This document shows, piece by piece, positions 1 to 6,768 of a DNA stretch of 64,000 nt. Every line of letters starts with the position of its first letter. The first letter of the stretch is position 1. Position numbers and translations under genes: made by a program. Where the stretch lies: positions 3,658,001 through 3,722,000 of the forward strand of contig NZ_AP022671.1 of the NCBI RefSeq assembly GCF_011405515.1, read 5' to 3'. The DNA is from Nitrospira sp. KM1. Its GTDB lineage: Bacteria > Nitrospirota > Nitrospiria > Nitrospirales > Nitrospiraceae. The notes under the pieces are model-generated. The model was not told the DNA's origin. It was given only the letters and a program-made list of their open reading frames with translations, and ran no database searches.

Positions 1-124
1 GAACTCGATCCAAGCCGCAGGGTTGGCCTTCGTAGACGCGCGCCATGTACCACCCCAGCGGCTTGACCAGCGCCAGCAGCACGACAAAATAGAGTCCGAT
101 TTGAACGAGTCCATTGATCGTCAT
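1..124 (-). CDS. kdpA: KdpA, potassium-transporting ATPase potassium-binding subunit (N-terminus only)
   Basis: Only the first 41 codons are inside the window; the gene continues past base 1. The visible part is one hydrophobic helix followed by VKPLGWYMARVYEG (about residues 21-34), the characteristic start of KdpA, the channel-like subunit that selects and passes K+ in the KdpFABC inner-membrane P-type ATPase. Its ATG shares one base with the kdpF stop (TGATG), so translation is probably coupled. kdpB and kdpC would lie beyond the window. Recognition rests on the motif and on the kdpF gene directly upstream. Confidence 0.93.
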   Translation of the reverse strand, partial: MTINGLVQIGLYFVVLLALVKPLGWYMARVYEGQPCGLDRV

Positions 125-213
125 CAGAACCACTCCGGCTTGAGCAACGCGACCATCAGATAGCCCACCAATCCAACGGACAGAATGCCACCGAGCACGT
201 ACATGACGTTCAT
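124..213 (-). CDS. kdpF: KdpF, small subunit of the potassium-transporting ATPase
   Basis: A 29-residue single-pass membrane peptide. It begins MNVMYVLGGILSVGLVGYL and ends ALLKPEWF, matching the KdpF pattern of one hydrophobic helix followed by a short polar end. KdpF stabilises the KdpFABC complex. AAGGAG lies shortly upstream of the ATG. The stop overlaps the kdpA start by one base, as in a translationally coupled kdp operon. It follows a 26-aa leader ORF after 11 bases. Confidence 0.92.
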   Translation of the reverse strand: MNVMYVLGGILSVGLVGYLMVALLKPEWF

Positions 214-224
214 CGCGACACTCC

Positions 225-305
225 TTACAATCGCTCAAGACCCACAATCAGCCAGACAGAGAGGACAAAGAAGCCGGCCACTACGGCAATGAAAATGAAG
301 TCCAT
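225..305 (-). CDS. 26-aa membrane peptide at the head of the kdp operon
   Basis: This very short ORF starts MDFIFIAVVAGFFVLSVWL and ends GLERL. It is one hydrophobic helix with a charged C-terminal tail. It has a good ribosome binding site (AAAGGA) and sits 11 bases before kdpF. Similar tiny ORFs ending in a Glu-Arg-Leu-like tail occur upstream of kdpF in other bacteria; this is from memory and no function is established. It could be a structural peptide of the complex or a translated leader. Coding status is supported by the binding site, helix-like composition and tight spacing. Confidence 0.7.
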   Translation of the reverse strand: MDFIFIAVVAGFFVLSVWLIVGLERL

Positions 306-330
306 CACGAAGGTCCTTTCTTTCTTGATC

Positions 331-363
331 ACCCTACCAAGCGCTTTGTAAAAACGGTGTCAA
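331..363 (-). promoter_or_regulatory. KdpE/OmpR-type direct repeat with -10-like box upstream of kdp
   Basis: Read on the minus strand, TTGACA (363-358) is followed by five bases and TTTACA (352-347), an 11-bp direct repeat. Ten bases further on is TAGGGT (336-331), a possible -10 box, about 25 bases before the 26-aa ORF. Known KdpE boxes of enterobacteria are TTTATA-N5-TTTACA, and OmpR-family activators bind 11-bp direct repeats. The same arrangement recurs at 2726-2758. Function is inferred. The stretch 364-540 upstream holds no gene that I can support. Confidence 0.5.
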
Positions 364-540
364 AATGAAGCATGCCTCCAGGGTTCATGCGGGAGCCGGC
401 TGCCACCTCGTGTGACCATCTCTTGCAGGCGAAGGGCGAATGCTCCCTTTGAATGGACCTTCGAACTCCGGCGAGACGTTGGACAGGGACGGAGCAATCG
501 CCGATCCGTTGGGCAAGCAAAGATGGTTGAACGAACACGC

Positions 541-1086
541 TCAGAACGGCCTCGGTTGCAGCAAGAAGGCCCTGGGACGTACCGTCGAGCAATGTTCGTG
601 TCGTATCGACCATGTGTCCGCCTGCTTTTTGAGAATGGCCGTACATTGACCTTGTGAAACTTCCTGAAGCACGCCGCTCCTTCTGACGGTGTATTCATAC
701 TCGTAGGTGGCCCATCCTAACGTCCCTTCGACACCGGGCGTGATGTTCATGAACTTGGATGAAATACCGATGGGTTCGCCAAGCCTCATCCGATCCAACA
801 CCTCTGCAAGGTATGTGTGCTTGTCCTTGACCGTTTCGGGTTTGCCGTCCTTGATTCCTGCATAATCTTCCGCGTAGAAACCGAGAATGGAGGCGGGGTC
901 TTTCGTGCTGTACAATTGCGACTCGGCGTTCGCGACTTCGTTCAGGGTCGTGACGATGAGGCCGCCTTCTTGGGTGACTTCCGGCCTTGCGTCTTGTTGG
1001 GACGTAGGGCTGTCGCCGTTGCCGGTGCACCCCTGGACCAGAGTCAGGGCGAAGAGAGAGGCAACCATCGCGAGATGGCGGTTCAT
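541..1086 (-). CDS. lipoprotein with NTF2/SnoaL-like domain
   Basis: A 181-aa protein. I chose the internal ATG at 1086 because it begins a classical lipoprotein signal (MNRHLAMVASLFALTLVQGC, Cys20 as the lipidated residue) that a longer reading would bury. The mature part (about residues 45-170) resembles the NTF2/DUF4440 fold: a helical start (TTLNEVANAESQLYSTKDPA), then GFYAEDYAGIKDGKPE and strand-rich sequence ending in WSIRHEHCS. This fold often binds small ligands but its role cannot be told from sequence. It lies between the porin gene and kdp, 195 bases after the porin stop, with no strong Shine-Dalgarno. Confidence 0.72.
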   Translation of the reverse strand: MNRHLAMVASLFALTLVQGCTGNGDSPTSQQDARPEVTQEGGLIVTTLNEVANAESQLYSTKDPASILGFYAEDYAGIKDGKPETVKDKHTYLAEVLDRMRLGEPIGISSKFMNITPGVEGTLGWATYEYEYTVRRSGVLQEVSQGQCTAILKKQADTWSIRHEHCSTVRPRAFLLQPRPF

Positions 1087-1281
1087 AAGCTGTGGCGGCG
1101 GCCCGCCAGGCCTGGCAACACTCGCCGTGATCTGCGGCAGCGTATGGAACGTCTCACGCATGTCTCGCCCGTGTTGGCAGCCACCTCTATGACAGCAGCC
1201 GGCATGAATTCCGCTCAGCCGGTCTTTGCACAAAAGCATGTTCGCATTCATCGTCGGCCATCTCTCATGCAACGGTCTCGT

Positions 1282-2502
1282 TTACGGCGAGTCGAGCGTC
1301 CAGATCAGACCGACAATCAGCAGGTGCTGCGCCGGCGTCAGGCCGATGACCCCCGGGGCGATTTCATTCCCTTTGAAGAATCCACCGCCCGGTCCACGCG
1401 ATTCGTCATAGCGGTATTCCACACGGGCAATCATGTTGGTCCATTTGTAGGGGAATTTGTATTCGCTCGTGGTCGTGATAGCTTTGATCAGCTGCTCCGA
1501 GCCGGTCATCAAGCCGTTCCTGTCCCAGTAGACCTCAGGGCGAAACGCCAGGCTCCAGGGCCCGCCGATATGCCACCTCATGGGAAAGGCAGCGCCCATG
1601 TAGAACGTGCGGGGATTGCCGGGGGCCGAGGCGGTTCGTTGCGTGCCGACTTGATACTCGCCCGCAATCGTCACATTCTCCGAGGCCTTCCATTCGACGA
1701 TGCTGTCGGAAAATGTCCGCCAGAATTCCAATGACGTATCGGATTGATCCGGGCCGTAATAGACTGTTTCTTTGATCGTCCAGGATGCGTTGGGCTTGTA
1801 CGCGGCTTGTGCCCCGTAACTCGGAAGACTGTTCGCATTTTGGAGGTGAAAGTATTCGTTGACGACGAAAAACGCCGTGCTCCATCGATCATTGAATGCG
1901 TACTGGACGTTGGCGCCGAACATCAGATAGGGAGAATAGTCGGCGATCCAGGCCCGCGTGTAATTGAAATTGTCCTTTGCGTAGAGCGATTCGTATCCGA
2001 TGAAGCTGTTGAATAGGCCCGCTTGTATGGTCAGGCCGGTTCCGATGGGAGCGAGGTACGATACATTGGCTCGTCCAAAATGGCGCAACGCATCGGATCC
2101 TTCGACTTTCGGCAGATTGGCGCCGAACCCGAAGTCCTTGGCGTCCTGCCCGCCTTGACCTAAGAGTTCCATCCCCCAACGTGATCGTTCGGTGGCGTCT
2201 TTTCTCAGATAGACGGCGCCCATGTTCAGATCGAGTTCATTGACTCTCGGAGTGGTGCTGCGGTTGCGGAACAGATGATTCTCGGGAAAGTTGAAGTCCA
2301 CGGCATAGCCGAGATCGATGAAGCCGCCGTAGTGCCACTCCGATGGTTGCGGCGTCTGTGCGACAACGGAATCCGTTGATCCGGCGGAGTCATGCCGCTG
2401 GTCGGAACCGGCGGTCTGCGCAATCGCCCCCGTAGTCGTCCATATGGCCAGTGCACATCCAAAAAGGATCGAAATGCGGAGTGGGATGCGTTGGGGATTC
2501 AT
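1282..2502 (-). CDS. outer-membrane beta-barrel porin (OmpL/BBP2-like)
   Basis: A 406-aa protein with an N-terminal signal peptide (MNPQRIPLRISILFGCALAI, cleaved near AIAQT). The rest is alternating polar and aromatic strands typical of a beta-barrel, such as WHYGGFIDLGYAVDF, IQAGLFNSFIGYES and a terminal strand LLIVGLIWTL. It resembles the putative beta-barrel porin-2 group. The start at 2502 overlaps the stop of the 53-aa ORF (ATGA), indicating translational coupling. Its position in the kdp neighbourhood and the KdpE-like site at 2726-2758 suggest an outer-membrane route for ions, which is inference. No signature fixes the substrate. Confidence 0.8.
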   Translation of the reverse strand: MNPQRIPLRISILFGCALAIWTTTGAIAQTAGSDQRHDSAGSTDSVVAQTPQPSEWHYGGFIDLGYAVDFNFPENHLFRNRSTTPRVNELDLNMGAVYLRKDATERSRWGMELLGQGGQDAKDFGFGANLPKVEGSDALRHFGRANVSYLAPIGTGLTIQAGLFNSFIGYESLYAKDNFNYTRAWIADYSPYLMFGANVQYAFNDRWSTAFFVVNEYFHLQNANSLPSYGAQAAYKPNASWTIKETVYYGPDQSDTSLEFWRTFSDSIVEWKASENVTIAGEYQVGTQRTASAPGNPRTFYMGAAFPMRWHIGGPWSLAFRPEVYWDRNGLMTGSEQLIKAITTTSEYKFPYKWTNMIARVEYRYDESRGPGGGFFKGNEIAPGVIGLTPAQHLLIVGLIWTLDSP

Positions 2503-2660
2503 GCGACGCTCTGTCCCTTCGTCGAAACTCCGGCCGCTCCTATGCGCCCTCGCGGATCGTCGGTTTTCGGGCGTACGTCGGCTTGAAGGATACTGATGAC
2601 CAGGAGCCACAGCAATCCGACTTCCCCCGCCAATAGTCCGCAGATGATCACCGCTTCCAT
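2499..2660 (-). CDS. 53-aa single-pass membrane protein coupled to the porin
   Basis: It starts at an ATG (2660) with AGAGAGG upstream and encodes one hydrophobic helix (MEAVIICGLLAGEVGLLWL, then LVISILQAD) plus a basic tail. The stop overlaps the porin ATG by four bases, which argues that it is translated. It could be a small inner-membrane partner or simply a leader whose translation opens the porin site. No family recognised. Confidence 0.55.
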   Translation of the reverse strand: MEAVIICGLLAGEVGLLWLLVISILQADVRPKTDDPRGRIGAAGVSTKGQSVA

Positions 2661-2725
2661 GTCGGCACCTCTCTTTCTTCGCGCGTTGTTTGCTAAGGTT
2701 GTCATGCTCAAACACGCTGTCGATA

Positions 2726-2758
2726 AGTGTACCGGTTGCGATGTAAGGACGATGTAAA
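2726..2758 (-). promoter_or_regulatory. KdpE/OmpR-type direct repeat with -10-like box upstream of the porin unit
   Basis: On the minus strand TTTACA (2758-2753) and CTTACA (2747-2742) are separated by five bases, and TACACT (2731-2726) follows after ten bases. Spacing is identical to the kdp site at 331-363. The predicted transcript start, near 2719, would give a leader of about 60 bases before the 53-aa ORF. Binding by KdpE or another OmpR-family regulator is inferred from architecture only. Confidence 0.45.
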
Positions 2759-3230
2759 AGCCGGAGGGAATAAGGTCAAGATGGTATCAGGACAGGACTG
2801 ACACGAAGGACGATAAGGGCGAGCAAGGTGCTGGAGGATTGTGACTGAATTTGGAACCCCGAAACTTTACATGTGAACCGCGCTGGATTTCCGCATGGCG
2901 GAGTCTAGGCGGGGTTATGTAACAGCATGGTCCGGCCCATCAGTCATGTTTCAGGAGACGGGCAATAGGCATATCGGGCTATTGCCGCGCCGCGCGCATG
3001 GACGACCGTTCGGGGGCTCGTGATCGAAATGAGTGATTGTTTCTCGTAGTTGGAATCTTCGAGGAGCGAAAGGATCCCCGTTCTCCGGCCTTCCGTGAAT
3101 TGTGATCGTCGTTGATGCGAAGGCTCTTGTTGGTGGTGAGATATTTCTGTTGCGAGTGCAGGAACGACAATCCGGGCAAGTCAACCTTGGGGCCTTGCCC
3201 GGGATGTCGCCTGCCCATCCAGGCGTCTGC
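2759..3230. other. intergenic stretch without a recognisable gene
   Basis: I find no ORF here with a plausible start, ribosome binding site and protein-like composition. The only structure noted is a perfect 8-bp inverted repeat (GGCAATAG at 2961-2968 and CTATTGCC at 2979-2986). It lies downstream of the minus-strand gene ending at 3231, so it could act as a weak terminator, but no T-run follows it in that direction. Confidence 0.4.
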
Positions 3231-3542
3231 CTAGTTATCGCGTTGGAGAGTCGTCGTATGCCCCTGGTCGGTGACATACGCCTTGACCATGTCGCCAACA
3301 ACAACTTTATCCATTTTCGTGCTCTTATCTACATGGATACGGTTGACCTTGCCGTCGGTGTCCTTGATTGAATAGTACTCGCCGTCTACCTTCATCAAGG
3401 TTCCTGTGATCGTATCTTTGGTCAGACGCTCCTTGATCGTCGGAGTCGCTTCCTTGTCCGACATCGGATCCGCCGCCTGCACCATCCCTGAGCCGAAGCC
3501 CAGTAATGCCAATCCGAACATGAATACCACAGTGCGTTTCAT
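3231..3542 (-). CDS. small periplasmic protein, OB/SH3-like, unknown role
   Basis: A 103-aa protein with a clear signal peptide (residues 1-23, cleaved after VQA). The mature part has a short beta-rich module: ITGTLMKVDGEYYSIKDTDG, then KVNRIHVDKSTK and VVVGDMVKAYVTDQG. This G-x-hydrophobic-x-K-V plus VGD layout resembles DUF5666-type modules and the repeats of the larger protein at 12941-13864, so the two may share a fold. GGAGGGAG precedes the ATG. Monocistronic on its strand. Function unknown. Confidence 0.7.
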   Translation of the reverse strand: MKRTVVFMFGLALLGFGSGMVQAADPMSDKEATPTIKERLTKDTITGTLMKVDGEYYSIKDTDGKVNRIHVDKSTKMDKVVVGDMVKAYVTDQGHTTTLQRDN

Positions 3543-3850
3543 AGCTCCCTCCTTAAACTGTTTTGATCAACGGGTCGCTCTAGAGCTAAAAAGCAAGGAA
3601 TGAACCAAATGCGAAACCTGCGTGAAACGAGAGTATTTGTTTTTCGGATCGGACAAGGTGTCCTGGGGACACTATTGATGGACATAATGTGCGTTCGAAT
3701 CGCTCGCTGGTCAGTCCCCTGGACTCAAGACGCGCAAGGGTCCAATTTTAGTGATTGCGGACAATTGCCTAAGAGCCCTATGATGCCCATGACAGTCTCT
3801 CTGGTTCTGGGAGTCGTCCATGCTCCTCACATCCACCAAGGAGGTTCGTT

Positions 3851-4363
3851 ATGGTCTCAGGTGCTAAAGCATTGTGCCTATTGTGTCCTGCATTGGGCAT
3901 GCTAGCGCTCGCGGCCGGGTGCAGTTCTGGTCCTCCAGCCCCCAAACAACCCCATCGTGTCCACACGGTGAACATCGGCCAGACCGTAGAACCGGGGCAG
4001 ATCAATGTAGGCAGGGGAGACGAGGTGCGCTGGTTGAATCAGGGGTCGCAGCCCGTCGCGGTCATATTCCCAAAGCCGGATTCGATTCTCGTGACCTGCC
4101 GCAGTGGATTTAGAACTCCGAACGCCAAAATGCTCTCGGCCTTAATTGCTCCCAATGCCTCTGCCAGTCTCTGTTTTGCCGAACACGGCAAATATAATTA
4201 TTCGATTCGTGATAACGAGTCTGCGGGTGCTGCCCAGACAGACAGATCCGGAACGGTCATGATTGTCGCAGGAGCGGACCGGAGTACCGACACCGTGCCG
4301 CCGGCGGCGACCTCCACCGGCCAATCCACGGGAGTTCAACCGATGGAAACTCCCAACCCATAA
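3851..4363 (+). CDS. lipoprotein with cupredoxin-like domain
   Basis: A 170-aa protein preceded by AAGGAGG at 3838. The lipoprotein signal ends LALAAGC, with the Cys at about residue 24. Residues 38-140 look like a cupredoxin-type beta-sandwich: VNIGQTVEPGQINVGRGDEV, RWLNQGSQPVAVIF and the late segment CFAEHGKYNYSIRDN. The normal type 1 copper set (His, Cys, His, Met) is not clearly complete, so copper binding is uncertain. The C-terminus is a Pro/Thr/Ser-rich tail. A strong stem-loop follows at 4393-4426. Confidence 0.68.
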   Translation: MVSGAKALCLLCPALGMLALAAGCSSGPPAPKQPHRVHTVNIGQTVEPGQINVGRGDEVRWLNQGSQPVAVIFPKPDSILVTCRSGFRTPNAKMLSALIAPNASASLCFAEHGKYNYSIRDNESAGAAQTDRSGTVMIVAGADRSTDTVPPAATSTGQSTGVQPMETPNP

Positions 4364-4392
4364 CGAAATGCCCGGCGGGTACGAATGGTGAG

Positions 4393-4426
4393 AGCGGCTG
4401 CTCTCGCATGAGTGTCAGCAGCCGCT
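4393..4426 (+). terminator. probable Rho-independent terminator
   Basis: A perfect 10-bp stem (AGCGGCTGCT 4393-4402 with AGCAGCCGCT 4417-4426) and a 14-base loop are followed by TTCCTT. It lies 30 bases after the stop of the cupredoxin-like lipoprotein and 50 bases before the convergent glgX stop, so it could serve both genes. Confidence 0.75.
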
Positions 4427-4475
4427 TTCCTTGTCGAGAGGGTGATCTTAGGGAGACTTTGTTCCCCAGCCGTCG

Positions 4476-6653
4476 TCACAGGGAATCGAGCAGATCCCGT
4501 GAAACGAGACTGCGCCGTTCCTTGTGACTGATCATCAGTACGGCAAGTGAGCGGGCCTCCAGTTCGTACTGCTCTCCCCCCTTGAAAATGATCCTGACGG
4601 CACCATTGGTGGCCGTCACCGACGTATCGAGAGTCAACTGCCACCGCACCCCGCGCTTGTGGGCCGGCAGGGTAAATCTCAACGGCTCATGATGCGCATT
4701 GAGCAAGATCAGCAGGGTCTCATCGACGATCGTCCTGCCTTTGTCGTCCGTTTCCGTAATAGCATCTCCCGCCAGCCGTAAAGAGAGCGATCGCACGTAA
4801 CCCGCATTCCAGTCCTCGTCCGTCAATTCCTTGCCGTCGGGCCGGAACCAGGAGAGGTCTTTGACTTCTGATCCGCGTATATGCCGGCCCTGAAAGAACA
4901 GACGGCGGCGCAACACCGGATGGCTTTTGCGAAACTCGATGAGTTTCCGTACAAAGGTCAACAACTCCCGTTCGGCTCCGTTCAGCTTCCAATCGAACCA
5001 GCTGATTTCGTTGTCCTGACAGTAGGCATTATTATTCCCCCGCTGTGTCCGGCCAAACTCGTCCCCGCCGCAGATCATCGGGACGCCTTGGGAAAAGAGG
5101 AGCAGTGCGAAGAAGTTCCGCTTTTGGCGTGCACGCAGCGAGACGATGGCCGGGTCATCGGCCGGACCTTCCGTGCCGCAATTCCAGCTGGCGTTGTCGT
5201 CAGTTCCGTCTCGGTTATCTTCACCGTTGGCTTCGTTGTGTTTGTTGTCGTAGGAAACGAGATCATGAAGCGTGAACCCGTCGTGAGCCGTGAAGAAGTT
5301 CACGCTTGCATAGGGCCGGCGCCCGCTCGTGCTGTAGAGGTCGCTGCTGCCCGTCAAGCGATAGGCGAGCTCAGCCACTTGGCCTCCGTCGCCCTTGACG
5401 TACCGACGGATCACGTCGCGATACTTCCCGTTCCATTCGGCCCAGCCGACGGGGAAATTTCCTACTTGGTATCCGCCCTCGCCGACGTCCCACGGTTCCG
5501 CGATCAGCTTGACCTGCGACAGCACCGGATCTTGATGGAGGATGTCGAAGAATGCGCTCAGTCGATCGACAGCATGGAGTTCGCGCGCGAGCGCAGACGC
5601 CAGGTCGAACCGGAACCCGTCCACGTGCATGTCCATCACCCAGTACCGGAGACTGTCCATGATCAATTGCAGCGTCCGTGGATGCGTCACGTTCAAGGTA
5701 TTGCCGCAGCCGGTGTAATCCATATAGTACCGGCGGTCTTCATCGACCAGCTTGTAGTAGGCCGCATTGTCGATGCCGCGAAAGCAGAGCGTCGGGCCCA
5801 GATGATTCCCTTCGGCGGTGTGATTGTAGACGACATCGAGGATGACCTCGATGCCGGCGCTGTGAAACGTCTTGACCATCGTCTTGAATTCCCTGACATG
5901 GCGGCCACGGACAGGCGACCGTGCATACCGGATGTCGGGGGCGAAAAATCCGATCGAGTTATATCCCCAGTAATTGTTGAGTCCGCGGTCGATCAAATGT
6001 TTGTCGCTGACAAAATGATGCACGGGCAGCAGTTCCACCGCCGTGATTCCAAGGTCCAGCAGGTGGTCGATGACGGCCGGTGTCGTCAGTGCGGCATAGC
6101 TTCCGCGGGTATCCTGCGGCACATCGGGGTGGCGTGCCGTAAACCCCTTGACATGCATCTCATAAATGATCGTACGGTCCCAGGGGGTGTTGAGCTGACG
6201 ATCGCCGCCCCAGGTGAATGCCTGGTCGATGACCACGCATTTGGGGATGCTGCCGGCATTGTCTCTCGTGTCGAAAGAAAGATCGCCCGAGGGGGCGCCG
6301 ATCTGATATCCGAACATGGCGTCGGACCATTTGATCGTTCCGGCGATAGATTTCGCATAGGGGTCGATCAGAAGCTTGTGCGGGTTGAAGCGATGACCTT
6401 CCTCGGGCGCGTACGGCCCGTGCACACGATAGCCGTAATGCTGGCCGGGCCAGAGGCCCGGGAGGTAGGCATGCCAGATCTGATCCGTCCGTTCTTCCAT
6501 GCGCACGCGGAAAGATTCCGTGGTCGAATCAGGACCATCAAACAGGCAAAGGTCTACGGCCGTTGCATTTTCGGAGAAGAGCGCAAAGTTCACACCCTCT
6601 CCATTCCATGTGGCGCCCAGTGGATACGGTTTTCCAGGCCAGACTCTCATCAT
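4476..6653 (-). CDS. glgX: glycogen debranching enzyme GlgX/TreX
   Basis: A 725-aa GH13 enzyme that hydrolyses alpha-1,6 branches of glycogen or maltodextrin. Start: the ATG at 6653 gives the family-typical opening MMRVWPGKPYPLGATW, while a longer ORF reading would add an unrelated leader. A CBM48-type domain (about residues 8-100) is followed by the catalytic barrel. Visible catalytic residues are Asp350 in VDGFRFDLA, Glu386 in LIAEPWDVGEGGYQVG and Asp458 in FFTAHDGFTLHDLVSYD. It is divergent from treZ with 115 bases between. With treZ and treY it completes the TreX-TreY-TreZ route from glycogen to trehalose, releasing linear maltodextrins for TreY. Confidence 0.95.
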   Translation of the reverse strand: MMRVWPGKPYPLGATWNGEGVNFALFSENATAVDLCLFDGPDSTTESFRVRMEERTDQIWHAYLPGLWPGQHYGYRVHGPYAPEEGHRFNPHKLLIDPYAKSIAGTIKWSDAMFGYQIGAPSGDLSFDTRDNAGSIPKCVVIDQAFTWGGDRQLNTPWDRTIIYEMHVKGFTARHPDVPQDTRGSYAALTTPAVIDHLLDLGITAVELLPVHHFVSDKHLIDRGLNNYWGYNSIGFFAPDIRYARSPVRGRHVREFKTMVKTFHSAGIEVILDVVYNHTAEGNHLGPTLCFRGIDNAAYYKLVDEDRRYYMDYTGCGNTLNVTHPRTLQLIMDSLRYWVMDMHVDGFRFDLASALARELHAVDRLSAFFDILHQDPVLSQVKLIAEPWDVGEGGYQVGNFPVGWAEWNGKYRDVIRRYVKGDGGQVAELAYRLTGSSDLYSTSGRRPYASVNFFTAHDGFTLHDLVSYDNKHNEANGEDNRDGTDDNASWNCGTEGPADDPAIVSLRARQKRNFFALLLFSQGVPMICGGDEFGRTQRGNNNAYCQDNEISWFDWKLNGAERELLTFVRKLIEFRKSHPVLRRRLFFQGRHIRGSEVKDLSWFRPDGKELTDEDWNAGYVRSLSLRLAGDAITETDDKGRTIVDETLLILLNAHHEPLRFTLPAHKRGVRWQLTLDTSVTATNGAVRIIFKGGEQYELEARSLAVLMISHKERRSLVSRDLLDSL

Positions 6654-6768
6654 TGGTCGTTTCCGTGTTGAATAGGGTTGCGTACAGGGACACCTACGTA
6701 TAACCATACCGATAGGCTTGTGCAAGGTCGTGAATGGTGCAGAAAAGTCCATTGAAAGGAACAATCGA

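Noticed and set aside
817-1734. A 305-codon plus-strand ORF across the lipoprotein and porin genes.
   Set aside because: It crosses two genes with convincing signal peptides on the other strand and has no features of its own.
4881-6671. A 596-codon plus-strand ORF antisense to glgX.
   Set aside because: It is the mirror of a strongly conserved catalytic gene; its translation has no domain, no start signal and arises from GC-biased codons.
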